Shown here piece after piece: positions 55,254 through 64,000 of a stretch of 64,000 nt of DNA (positions are counted from its first letter, which is position 1; each line of letters begins with the position of its first letter). The position numbers were made by a program, and so were the translations under genes. Under the pieces are notes generated by a model. It did no database searches and was not told where the DNA came from. It saw only the letters and a program-made list of their open reading frames with translations. Origin of the DNA: Mesorhizobium sp. AR10 (GTDB lineage: Bacteria; Pseudomonadota; Alphaproteobacteria; Rhizobiales; Rhizobiaceae); the NCBI RefSeq assembly GCF_024746795.1, contig NZ_CP080523.1, positions 558,001-622,000 of the forward strand, written 5' to 3'.

Positions 55254-55444
55254 TGGGTTGAGCCCTCCCTCGGTCTATCGGTCGTTTTAGAGGTGCCCTC
55301 CCGGCGCACGTGCCCATGGAGGAATGGCACCATGAGCGCATTTTGTCGGGGCAGCGCAAGATATTTCTTTACCGCTGGCACTCTGGCGCAAGCGATTACT
55401 TCATCTGGAATTGCCGCCAACGCGCTTTCATGATTGCTGGGTCT

Positions 55445-55977
55445 ATGTCACGTCCTCGCGAAAAGAATTTCCCGGACTACGCATACCTGCCTGGCAAACA
55501 TTCACATCCGGTCCGCGACCCGTTGGGTCACAGTTACCAAAGCGATCCGGGGACTGTTGTTACGGTCGAGGAATCACTCAGCTCAAACGTGTTCCGAGGA
55601 ATCGACCTTTTCAACCACGGCTATTACTGGGAAGCTCATGAGGCTTGGGAGCCTCTATGGCATGCTGCGAAACAAAGCGCCCAGCATCCCTGTTCTTCAA
55701 GGGATTGATCCTATTGGCGGCGGCCGGGGTGAAGATCCGCCAGGGAAAGCGGGTCGCTGCCGCGCGCCATGCCGCAAGAGCTGCAGCGCTCTTTCGTCAG
55801 GTGGCGCTTCTGCCGAGCCGGCTCTTTGAGGCCGCAATTGGAATGAAACCCGCCGCCCTCGCGGTCGAAGCCGAAGCGGCCACAACTCTCCCGGTTGTTT
55901 TGCGAGAGCCGATGCCGGGCCAACCGCCTCAGCCAGTCTTCGATTTCATCCTCGCACCCAAATCCGAGAGCGGCTGA
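55445..55977 (+). pseudogene. DUF309-family protein, frameshifted
   Basis: MSRPREKNFPDYAYLPGKHS begins the protein, and FNHGYYWEAHEAWEPLWHAA is the DUF309 signature with its conserved His/Glu pattern. Near 55675 the frame changes to ASLFFKGLILLAAAGVKIRQ and RHAARAAALFRQVA, ending at 55977. The function of the family is not known. A single-base change separates the parts. Confidence 0.8.
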
Positions 55978-56064
55978 CAGGGCGGCTCTTCGTTAGCTGG
56001 ATGAGCTGCCGATTGTCATGAACAGTGACAAGGGCAGTTTCAATCTGGAGCGGTCTATCTACCG

Positions 56065-56487
56065 CTAGGCCCGGATCTGGCGGAGCACCCAAGGCAGGCG
56101 CCGCTTCCATCGCTGACCTCGCGGCAAAGGAACATCTTTCTGCCACCGCTTTAACTTGCGGGTTCGTCTGCCTCCCGTCAGTGCGGTCGGTGCCTCAGGA
56201 ACCAGCGCTTCCTCAACCGTCGGCGGCTTAGGAGACGATCCGTCGGGCATGATCACGTCCTTGGCGTCGGATACCGCTTCGCTCGTGGTTGGCACGGGCT
56301 GAGAACGAAGATCTTCGGAAAAAGTCGGCTGCGGCGTCGCTTTGGCGATCGCACCTTCCGTCTTCGCTTCCGCGACTTCGTTCGCGATGGCAGCCAGGTC
56401 GATGCCGCCCCAGATCGACTGTGGCCGCTTCACCAGCCCACGCTTCTGTTTGATCTCGACGACAAAGGGTCGCTGCGGCTGCCTCAT
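56065..56487 (-). CDS. Conserved-looking hypothetical protein, basic and proline-rich
   Basis: A 140-residue frame starting MRQPQRPFVVEIKQKRGLVK with PQSIWGGIDLAAIANEV, an acidic and proline-rich middle, and a very basic end (RRTRKLKRWQKDVPLPRGQR). The N-terminal pattern RPFVVExKxKRG plus SIWG looks like a conserved short motif rather than chance, but I do not recognise the family. It has no signal peptide or membrane segment and could bind nucleic acid. Confidence 0.5.
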   Translation of the reverse strand: MRQPQRPFVVEIKQKRGLVKRPQSIWGGIDLAAIANEVAEAKTEGAIAKATPQPTFSEDLRSQPVPTTSEAVSDAKDVIMPDGSSPKPPTVEEALVPEAPTALTGGRRTRKLKRWQKDVPLPRGQRWKRRLPWVLRQIRA

Positions 56488-57390
56488 AGTGATCTCGCGG
56501 ACTTAGGGGAGTTGCGAGTGTCCTCTAGGCGGAGCGCACGCTTTCGTCCACCCGCCGCCACGCATTCTCCAAAGGTTTTCGGAGGCGTTGCCGCCGTCCA
56601 AGCCACGACGAAAGCGGCTCCCCGCCGGCACCCGGGCCCGCGCTCGCGATCTCTTGTCCAGCTTTCAGGGTGATCGCCATCATATCGCCTACGCAGCCGC
56701 CTTTGTTGGGCCCATCGGCGAATCCGTAAAATATTCAAAATGCAATGAAGATGACCGCCACCCTTGTCCATACTCCCATGTTCCTGAGCATATCGGTCCC
56801 GTCCAACGCATTTTTGGAATCGGTCACCTGCAATTGATTCATGCTGCTGATGGAAGCATGCTGGATGTCATGAGTGGGCGGACACAGATTGCCGATCGGC
56901 AAGCGCTCGGCAATCCCAAAGCCGCAGTTGGTGCCCATCGCATCGGCTTCCCTCCACCGGGTTGAGAAGTCGCAAGAAGGTGGCGCTGACCAGGCTTGTT
57001 CCGCAGCCCTCATTGTCGTTGATCCAGACGCGCGGGGTGGTACGGCACCCTGCTCGATTGCCTGGATCACCGGTCGTCAGTGTAGAGTGGTAGCGTAGCC
57101 CCTTCGCTGGACCTCGAGCTCCGCCGGCGACATCGCCGACCGCAAGCGCACCTCGACATCGACGGCCTCCGCTGAGTTCGCCTCACGCCCGTAGCCTTAG
57201 GCAAACATACTGCAAAGCCTAGAATCAGGCGTTCCCATTTACGGCGCTACCGGCCCGCCCATTCTGCAGCGAGCCTGTGGAGTTCCTTCACGACCTTCGG
57301 TAACGATGATCAAAGCGGATTTTCCGCCTAAACTAAGCGCTTTATTCAAGTTTTGGCCGTAGATTTCTCCCCAAGCGGGTGATCGTCCTG
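56488..57390. other. 0.9-kb stretch without a recognisable gene
   Basis: Frames at 56484-56771, 56588-56965 and 56735-57070 overlap on both strands; none shows a domain. The last 100 bases presumably hold the promoter of the MHYT gene. Confidence 0.4.
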
Positions 57391-57404
57391 CGTGGGGGAA
57401 GAGA

Positions 57405-59829
57405 ATGTTGAAAGTCTACACCTAATTGCGACGCAGCATGATCTGCGTCTGGTCGCGCTAGCGGCCTTGATCTGCGCCCTAGCCTCCTTCACGGCCGTGA
57501 ACCTCCTCCACCATGTCGGGCGCAGTGAAAGCGAAATGCGACGGATCTGGCTAGCCGTCGCCGCGGTCGCCACCGGCTTCGGCATCTGGGCGACGCATTT
57601 CATAGCCATGTTGGCCTTCCAGCCCGCCGTACCGAGCGGCTACAACATCGCTTTGACGATCATGTCGTTGCTGGCCGCGATCGCTTTGACCGGGACGGGT
57701 CTCACGATCAGTACCTCGCCACGCGTTCCACATGGACGCTGGATCGGCGGTGCGATCGTGGGAGCGGCATCGCGGTGATGCACTACACTGGCATGGCCGC
57801 ATTCGAGATCGCGGGCCGCGTCGTCTGGGATGTGCCGCTCGTCGCCGCCTCAATCATTCTTGGTGGGCTGTTCGGCGCGGCCGCATTGCCGGTTGCCCTT
57901 CACGCCAACACGGTCAAGTGGAAGGCGCTCGGCGCCCTCGTGCTGACGGTAGCGATTTGCAGCCACCATTTCACGGCGATGGGCGCGGCCGCAATCATGC
58001 CAGACCCGCGCATTGTCATTTCCGCAAGGGCGTTGCCCGCGGACTGGATGGCCGCTGGCGTAGCCCTCGTTTCGATCGTCATCATCCTTTTGGCGATCAT
58101 CGGCCTCGCCCTCGATGTGCGCGATCTCCGTCGCGCCGGCGAAGCAGCGCGTATGCAGGAGCTGGCCGACGCGGCCGTCGAGGGGCTGATCGTGTGCAAC
58201 GAAACCGAGATCGTGGCAGCCAATCGCAGTTTCGCCGCGCTTGCCTGCGTCAACGGCTCTCAGCCGGCCGGCCGGCCGCTCGCGTCCTTCTTTCCCACGG
58301 TTTTCCAAGGCGAGCTCTCGGGCACTACGCAAACGCCGCTGGAGGTGGGACTATGCGCGACGGACGGCAGCACGGTCCCGGTTGAGCTGATCCGGCACAG
58401 CATCCTCTATGCCGGCAAGCAACACCAGGTTCTTGCCGTGCGCGATATCCGCGGGCGCAAGCGGGCGGAGGAAGAGATTCATTTCCTTGCCCACCACGAT
58501 CCCTTGACCAAGCTTCCAAACCGCACGAGCTTTAACGAAAAGCTGGAGGCCGAGTTTACGACGCATCGCGGCGCTGAGCGGTGCCTTGCCGTTCTCTTCC
58601 TCGACCTCGACCTCGACCGCTTCAAGGAGGTCAACGACCTCTTCGGCCATCTCGTCGGAGACGCCGTGCTGCAGTGTGTGGCCGAGAAGATCAGGGGCGT
58701 CCTTAAGCCAGGGCAGATGGTTGCGCGCTTGGGCGGCGACGAGTTCGCCGTGATTGTTCCCGGTCTGCCGAGCGCGGGCTATGCGACGCGCACTGCTGAA
58801 GCCATCCTGGACGCATTCAACGACACAGGCGCTAACCTGCCCGCCGGTGTCACCATCGGCACCACCATAGGCATCGCTGTATTCCCGAACGATGCACCCG
58901 ATCGGGAGACCCTTCTGAGCCATGCCGATGCTGCGCTTTATGAGGCAAAGATGCAGGGGCGTGGCCTTTATTGCGTTTTTGAGCCGTCCATGGGTGAGCA
59001 TCTGCGCGATCGCCGCCAGTTCGAGCACGACATCGGTCACGCGATCTCGCGCAAGGAACTCCGCCTCGTCTATCAACCGCAGGCGGAACTCCTGTCCAAC
59101 AAGGTCTTCGGTTTCGAAGCGCTGCTCCGGTGGGATCATCCGGAACGCGGCGCAGTTCCGCCGGCGGTGTTCATCCCGGTCGCTGAAGAATGTGGCGCCA
59201 TTCTGAAGATCGGTGAATGGGTGCTGCGGACCGCCTGCGCCGAAGCGGCAAGCTGGCAACAACCGCTAGCAATCAGCGTCAACGTTTCGGCCATGCAACT
59301 CCACGGCGGGAATTTGCCCGAGCTGGTCGGGGCAGTGCTGAAAGAAACCGGTCTCGATCCGTTCCGCCTCGAGCTGGAAATTACCGAAACTTGCCTGATC
59401 AAGGATATCGGGCGGGCGCTCGCTGCCCTGCGTCAGCTCAAAAGCCTTGGGGTTCAAATCGCCATGGATGATTTTGGCACCGGATACTCGTCGCTATCGA
59501 ATCTGCGGGCATTCCCGTTTGATAAGATCAAAGTCGACCAGTCTCTAGTCCGGGCGGTGGATACCAGCGATGAGGCGGCTGCCGTCATGCGTGCGGTCTT
59601 TGGCCTCGCTCGGGGCCTCAAGCTCCCGGTCCTGGCAGAGGGCGTCGAAACGGACGCGGAGCTGACCTTCCTGCGGCAAGAAGCCTGCGATGCGATCCAG
59701 GGTTACCTACTTGGCCGACCCTGCCCGATTTCCGACTTCGCTCAGCATACGAGCGGCAAAGGCCGGACGCCCGCTTCCCGACGGCTGAGCAACCACGAAC
59801 TGGGCGTGGTCAAGAACAGCGCGGCCTAG
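57405..59829 (+). pseudogene. MHYT-PAS-GGDEF-EAL cyclic-di-GMP protein, frameshifted
   Basis: The start MLKVYT (ATG 57405) is followed by a frame change (about 57422) to IATQHDLRLVALAALICALA. The membrane MHYT sensor has three repeats (ATHFIAM, MHYTGM, SHHFTAM). A second change (about 57762) lies just before MHYTGMAAFE. From 57775 the frame is whole: a PAS-like segment (ADAAVEGLIVCNETEIVAAN), GGDEF with DPLTKLPNR and RLGGDEFAVIV, then EAL with FEALLRWDHPERG, ELEITETCL, DDFGTGYSSL, KIKVDQ and AEGVET. Both catalytic signatures are intact, so the enzyme could make or degrade cyclic di-GMP if expressed, but the sensor is broken by two single-base shifts. A protein starting at 57775 would keep PAS-GGDEF-EAL. 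Confidence 0.88.
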
Positions 59830-60450
59830 TGCGGAAGCGGGTCGCACGTTCGTGGTGATACTCGCGAGCATTCGGAGATGATGCTGGGTTCTACAGGTCA
59901 ACAGCTCCTATGCTGAGATGGTGGCGCATTTCGGCAACTCGGTTCTGCCCGCCCAGCCGCGATCGACGGCTGCGCCTTCCGCGTTACATCGAACGGGCGT
60001 AGCGCCTCGAGCAGCGGTTCGCCGTGCCGCTGATGCTTGTCCTGGAGAGTACGCGGTTCGGGCGCATGCAAACGTCACACCAATAAGACAGAACGCGGTG
60101 TCGGGATAGCGGTGTTCTCCCAAGCGACGAGCTCGAAGATGACGAGGTCGAAACCATCGACTAATTTCGATCCCTTCGAGAATGAGCCGGCTCATTAAAC
60201 CAGCTTAGCCAACAGGCGTCGAAACAGAAAGCGCGATCGCCAACGCCACAATTGCGAAAACATGGATCACGTTAGGTCGACGATGCCCCTAAGTAAGCAT
60301 TGCGGTTTTCGCTATCTTCGAATTTCCGAAGGCCTCGGTTTCCAAACTGGGCTGTCCAATTTTTGCGGCTGAAATTTACTTTTTCCGAAGTGTTCGGTGC
60401 TAGGAGACCAACACGCAGCTACTACTCTAGCGTGGGGGAGTGAAAGAGTG
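59830..60450. other. Intergenic stretch between the two cyclic-di-GMP genes
   Basis: No gene is recognised in 600 bases. A plus-strand frame (59918-60109) and a minus-strand frame (59908-60195) have no motif. The promoter of the next gene should lie near 60300-60440. Confidence 0.4.
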
Positions 60451-62409
60451 ATGCAGCGTCTGTATGCCGCAAGGTTTGGTGACCTTCTGGCGGGAGACCT
60501 GCGAGTTTTTGGCGGGCCCTCGACAATCGAACCACTTGCCGGCCGAATCAGGGCGGAGCAGGTCAGTATCGTGCTTCGCAACACGCCTCTCGGCATGGTT
60601 GCGAACATACTCAATGCGGCCACTCTTGTTATGGCGCTTTGGGGCTCCCCGGACCAAACGAAAGCCATCCTCTGGGCGAATGTTATCATCGTCGCCGCCG
60701 GGTTCGTAGGCCTAAGAGCGAGATTATCGTTTCAGCCAGTCAAACCAAGGTCAGTGTCTCGCCAAACAACGCAAAACCTGGTGCGGAACGCCTTCCTGTT
60801 CGGCACTTGGTGGGGAGCACTTCCCGTCCTGTTCTTCAGCGGGGCAACAAGTGCCGCCCAGGTCGTCATTACCTGCCTGAGCGCCGGGATGATCGCAGGC
60901 GGCGCCGCTTCTTTCTCCACGATTCCTATTGCGGCCATCGCGTATACGCTGCCGATCTTCGTCGGTTCGGCGGTTGCGATTGTGTGGATGGAAGGCGCCG
61001 TCAATCTGCCCGTTGCAATCCTGATAGTTAGCTACGCCATCACGCTGTTTCGTGCAGTGCTTGCTCACGCGGTCGAATTTACCCAACGCTTCATTCTGCA
61101 AGCGGAAAGCGAAAATGCCATTCGCAGGGATGTTCTAACGAGACTGCCAAACCGGTTCAGCTTCAACGAGCGGCTGGAGAACGCGTTGGTGGACGCAAAG
61201 CAGTTTGACCAGCACTGTGCGTTGCTTTTGTTCGATCTTAACAATTTTGCCGAGGTGAATGATCGCTTTGGCCGAGCCCTGGCGGATGCCCTTTTGGTCG
61301 AAGTGGCTGCGAGACTTCGGAGATCGACGCGGGAGAGCGATGGCATTGCCAGATTGGAGGGCGGCGAATTTGCAATAATTGCTACGCGCGATATCAGGCC
61401 AGATCAGATCAGGTCCTTGGCCAAACAGATCATAGAGTCCATGCGCGCCCCTTTCTTGATCGAAGGACGTGAAATTTATTGGAGGGCCTCTATCGGTATC
61501 GCTTTGGCGCCCACTGACGGTTTGGATGCCAACCAACTCCTGCGGTGCGTCGACACCGCGCTATACAGGGCTAAGACGCTGGGGGCGGGGTCCATCCAGT
61601 TTTTCAGCGCAAGCGACGATGAAGCCGCTGCAAGGCGCCGTGCCCTTGAACGCGATCTGGCATCTGCGCTCGCCAACGACCAGCTTTGGCTCGCATTTCA
61701 ACCCTTTCTCGACCTCGGGAGCGATCGCATCCGAGGTTTTGAAGCGCTTCTGCGGTGGCAGCATCCGACCCTTGGCCCAATCCCTCCGTCGGAGTTCATA
61801 CCCATCGCTGAAGAAACGGGTTTGATTCACTCCATCGGACACTGGGTCGTCAAAACGGCTTGTTTGGCGGCGGCGCGCTGGCCGCGCGACTTACGGGTCT
61901 CCGTCAACTTGTCGGTAGTGCAGCTTAAGAACAAGGCCTTGCTGGATGGAATTGTAGTGGCCTTGGCTGAAGCCGGCTTGGAGCCCCGAAGACTCGAGGT
62001 CGAGATCACAGAAACTGTGCTGATTTCGAATTTTGAAGAAACGATTTCATTCTTACAATCGTTAGTTTCTCTATCCGTCACAGTTGCTCTTGACGATTTT
62101 GGCACCGGCTATTCATCACTGACCTATCTTCGTAAACTGCCTCTTTCGCGCCTCAAGATCGACCGATCTTTTGTCCAGGATATGCTCACCGATGCGGACT
62201 GCGCTGCGATTGTAAGATCGTTGGTTGAGTTGGCGCATGAGCTTCGAATCGAGGTAACAGCCGAAGGCGTAGAAACTCCCGAACAGCTCGACTATCTGCG
62301 CTGCGTCAGATGTGATGAAGCTCAAGGCTATTTAATAGGGAAACCTCTCCGGATAGGCGAAATTCCTGGCATTGCCGCGGAGCCGGTGGGTCAGGAGCTA
62401 GGTACTTGA
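60451..62409 (+). CDS. Membrane GGDEF-EAL protein with degenerate GGDEF
   Basis: A 652-residue protein starting MQRLYAARFGDLLAGDLRVF behind GGGGGAG. About five or six membrane segments occupy residues 50-215 (a MASE-like sensor). The GGDEF domain has DVLTRLPNRFSFNERLE, but the signature is EGGEF (RLEGGEFAIIA) instead of GGDEF, so diguanylate cyclase activity is doubtful. The EAL domain is complete: FEALLRWQHPTLG, NLSVVQL, EVEITETVL, DDFGTGYSSLTYL, LKIDRSF and AEGVETPEQLDYL. It is probably a phosphodiesterase or a GTP-sensing receptor. A start at 60397 would add 18 unlikely residues. Confidence 0.92.
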   Translation: MQRLYAARFGDLLAGDLRVFGGPSTIEPLAGRIRAEQVSIVLRNTPLGMVANILNAATLVMALWGSPDQTKAILWANVIIVAAGFVGLRARLSFQPVKPRSVSRQTTQNLVRNAFLFGTWWGALPVLFFSGATSAAQVVITCLSAGMIAGGAASFSTIPIAAIAYTLPIFVGSAVAIVWMEGAVNLPVAILIVSYAITLFRAVLAHAVEFTQRFILQAESENAIRRDVLTRLPNRFSFNERLENALVDAKQFDQHCALLLFDLNNFAEVNDRFGRALADALLVEVAARLRRSTRESDGIARLEGGEFAIIATRDIRPDQIRSLAKQIIESMRAPFLIEGREIYWRASIGIALAPTDGLDANQLLRCVDTALYRAKTLGAGSIQFFSASDDEAAARRRALERDLASALANDQLWLAFQPFLDLGSDRIRGFEALLRWQHPTLGPIPPSEFIPIAEETGLIHSIGHWVVKTACLAAARWPRDLRVSVNLSVVQLKNKALLDGIVVALAEAGLEPRRLEVEITETVLISNFEETISFLQSLVSLSVTVALDDFGTGYSSLTYLRKLPLSRLKIDRSFVQDMLTDADCAAIVRSLVELAHELRIEVTAEGVETPEQLDYLRCVRCDEAQGYLIGKPLRIGEIPGIAAEPVGQELGT

Positions 62410-62684
62410 ATAGCAGGACCGGCACTTTTGCGGCGATGGTCTGGTTGTCTCGTATCTCGACGGTCACGTTGCCTTGCTCAGGTAGGCTGAAGGCCGCAAG
62501 TCCGTACAACCATGGGAGTAGCCCTGTGACGAAGCGGAGGGTGCGGAGCCGCTTCCTCGTGGCGGGTCAACGCCGGAAGATGTACCAAGCGTTTCGTGCG
62601 AAATGGTCGGAACGATGCAGATTTTTTTGCCACCTGATCAGCCGCTCTTGCAACAGTATGTATGGAATCGGCCTGCTGGCCTAC
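62410..62684. other. Short intergenic stretch
   Basis: No gene is recognised. A frame at 62406-62732 is probably chance. Confidence 0.35.
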
Positions 62685-63130
62685 CGGAGGGCATCACGCC
62701 GCTGCCTTCCTCTTGAACCGTCATTGCCCTGACAACACATTCTGCGAGTGTCGGCGGGTGTCGATGAAGCGCCTGTTCACGCAGACCAGTCGTTCAGTAG
62801 GTCGGGAGGAACCAATGAGCCCTGAGGCTTTCAGCAGCCCAGTTTTCGTAAAGCGTGCAACCTACATCGTGCAGGAGATTGCCAGCCTTGCGGACGCCAT
62901 CGATTTCCTCAACGAATGGCCAGAAGATCGCAGAGACGTGATCCACGAGGCAGCCCTCAGGACCTGCTATGATGCATACGATGGGCGAAAACCTGGAAGC
63001 GCAGCACGCAATGCCTTTTTCGGCTTTGCGAAACGGGCCGCCATATTAGAAGATGCAATTTCCGCCATGCAATGGCTCGCTGCCTGCAAGTCCGGCCGTG
63101 GAAAAGTGCAGGTTTAGGCGTCTGGCACGG
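62685..63130 (+). repeat. Inverted duplicate, unit 2 (partner at about 15215-15680)
   Basis: Contains CTGACAACACATTCTGC and the DUF982 gene as in unit 1, in the opposite orientation. Confidence 0.7.
62815..63117 (+). CDS. DUF982 family protein (copy B)
   Basis: 100 residues, about 90 percent identical by eye to the protein at 15266-15568 (MSPEAFSSPVFVKRATYIVQ at the start, HEAALRTCYDAYDGRKPGSA in the core, and the same SGRGKVQV-type end). GGGAGGA precedes the ATG at 62815. The function of DUF982 is unknown. A more distant DUF982 gene follows 207 bases downstream on the same strand. Confidence 0.88.
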   Translation: MSPEAFSSPVFVKRATYIVQEIASLADAIDFLNEWPEDRRDVIHEAALRTCYDAYDGRKPGSAARNAFFGFAKRAAILEDAISAMQWLAACKSGRGKVQV

Positions 63131-63324
63131 GGCACGCCGAGGGGGCATTGTGTCGGGATTTCACGGATAGCAGAAAGCAGAAGCAGGTCTCGACATTAGC
63201 GGCGCAACCCCGCCATGAATCAGGTACCGCCCATCGATCGCGAGGGGCGAGCTTCAGTGAGCAGCGGAACCGTTCGGCCGGGCCAAGGTGCGATCGAGGC
63301 TATTTGCCTCGCAGGAGCGGAGAC
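63118..63324. other. Spacer between two DUF982 genes
   Basis: No feature other than the Shine-Dalgarno of the next gene is seen. Confidence 0.3.
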
Positions 63325-63573
63325 ATGACCGGATTGAGCAGATTTGAGAGGCCAGTCGTTGTTCGGCTTAGCCTTCACAGCTCAAAGCGGATCGTGTTCG
63401 AGGTCAATGACGCGGCCGCTATTTTGCTGCGTGATCTTCAACGTCAGACCGCGAAACGGAAGGCCGCGATGGATGCCTGTCTGCAGGTATTGCGCGGTGA
63501 GGCTTATCCAGCGGCGGCTCGAAGAGCTTTCGTGGCAGCCGCGCTTGAAGCAAAGATTCTGCGCAGCGATTAG
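63325..63573 (+). CDS. DUF982 family protein (divergent)
   Basis: 82 residues starting MTGLSRFERPVVVRLSLHSS behind AGGAG. The start (FERPVVVRL) and end (YPAAARRAFVAAALEAKILR) fit the DUF982 family, although the middle WP motif of the other two proteins is replaced by LLRDLQRQTAKRKAAMDACL. It is probably co-transcribed with the gene before it. No function is known. Confidence 0.75.
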   Translation: MTGLSRFERPVVVRLSLHSSKRIVFEVNDAAAILLRDLQRQTAKRKAAMDACLQVLRGEAYPAAARRAFVAAALEAKILRSD

Positions 63574-63813
63574 AAAGCTGGGATGCTCAGGACCTGCTGA
63601 CGGCCATCGCCGGGACAGCCGGTGGGGTGGAACGATGATGTGAACGCTTGTCCAGGTCCGATACCCGACGCTTCCCGGGACGTGCTCACCTCGAGGCGAC
63701 TGCCTTGCTTGACTGTGGCACAACAGCGGCGTCGGTGCGAAGCTGACCTCAAGGTGACGAATGCGACAGTTTCAGCGGGTCCGGAGCCGCCGCCCATCGA
63801 GGTGCGACCTGCT

Positions 63814-64000
63814 TCACATGTTCGAGGACCCGCCGAGCTCGAGACTGACCTTCTTGATCTGGTCCGAGCACTGGCGCATGAGCAGCCGGCCAACCTCGGT
63901 CGAGCGGGTGAAGCTGATCTTGCGGACCTTGAGGTTTGTGCAGAGTTCGCATCCGACGGCATCGCCCTCAGACGCGTAGATCAGGTTGACCACGCCTTCG
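63814..64000 (-). pseudogene. Aldehyde dehydrogenase (GabD-like) fragment, runs off right edge
   Basis: On the minus strand from the window edge: GVVNLIYASEGDAVGCELCT, VRKISFTRSTEVGRLLMRQC and KKVSLELGGSS, the NAD-binding region of succinate-semialdehyde-type dehydrogenases (normally FTGSTEVG and LELGGNAPF). After LELGG the sequence departs and stops at 63814. The catalytic Cys lies further on and is missing. Part of the gene may be complete outside the window, but this end is broken. Confidence 0.8.

Overview
This window looks like part of a rhizobial symbiosis island, most probably from Mesorhizobium or a close relative. The evidence is a nifH 5-prime end behind a NifA/sigma-54 promoter, a nif-type ferredoxin III (fdxB) remnant, a fixI remnant, a Ros/MucR regulator that lacks the zinc-binding cysteines as reported for M. 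loti homologues, an alpha-carbonic anhydrase fragment, a thiamine operon, DUF982 proteins and a high load of insertion sequences and decayed genes. The assignment rests on recognising families by eye; no database search was run.

Layout. (1) 1-3600: the end of an IS6-type transposase, about 1.4 kb without a recognisable gene, and an MFS exporter. (2) 3550-6830: a nifH promoter with a nifH-to-fdxB deletion junction, then on the same strand a response regulator, a universal-stress-protein remnant fused to queD, queC and a fixI remnant. (3) 7150-15570: a small ORF, a cold-shock protein, a Cys-less Ros/MucR regulator, a cytochrome c peroxidase pseudogene split by an IS3/IS407-type element, a membrane protein, a YbaK-like remnant, an IS66-type element and a DUF982 gene. 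(4) 16090-23290, minus strand: an S-adenosylmethionine and one-carbon group (glyA remnant, metK split by an IS256-type element, adenosine kinase, then a cobalamin riboswitch and metE with one frameshift). (5) 24010-29355, minus strand: a TPP riboswitch and thiC-thiO-thiS-thiG-thiE-thiD with overlapping or nearly touching genes. (6) 29560-34070: fic, hemN, cytochrome b561 and IS66 remnants around a second IS256 copy and an IS5-type element. (7) 34112-40341: a complete glutamate synthase large subunit (gltB) and a type I glutamine synthetase. (8) 40500-49012: an IS cluster (two ISL3-type copies, two IS256 copies, one IS5 copy) ending in a large AAA/ABC-type ATPase gene that is interrupted by an IS256 nested inside an IS5. 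(9) 49229-52520: a frameshifted tyrosine integrase, a thiC leader remnant with a second TPP-riboswitch-like element, and an intact Fic-domain gene. (10) 52680-64000: an alpha-carbonic anhydrase fragment, an IS3 relic, a dead MFS gene, a dead DUF309 gene, a conserved hypothetical gene, two cyclic-di-GMP proteins (one frameshifted, one with a degenerate GGDEF), two DUF982 genes and an aldehyde dehydrogenase fragment.

How it fits together. Intact functions centre on cofactor and nitrogen metabolism: thiamine, queuosine precursor, glutamine/glutamate and SAM supply. Genes typical of microaerobic bacteroid respiration (fixI, hemN, cytochrome b561, cytochrome c peroxidase, a stress protein) are all present only as wreckage. 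Target-site duplications place four insertions exactly, and one IS256 copy lacks matching flanks, which points to recombination between copies. The most striking signals are the nif promoter facing a queuosine gene group, the reciprocal decay of a duplicated fic-thiC block, and the nested transposon insertion in the ATPase gene. Many genes differ from intact only by single-base frameshifts; some could be sequencing errors.
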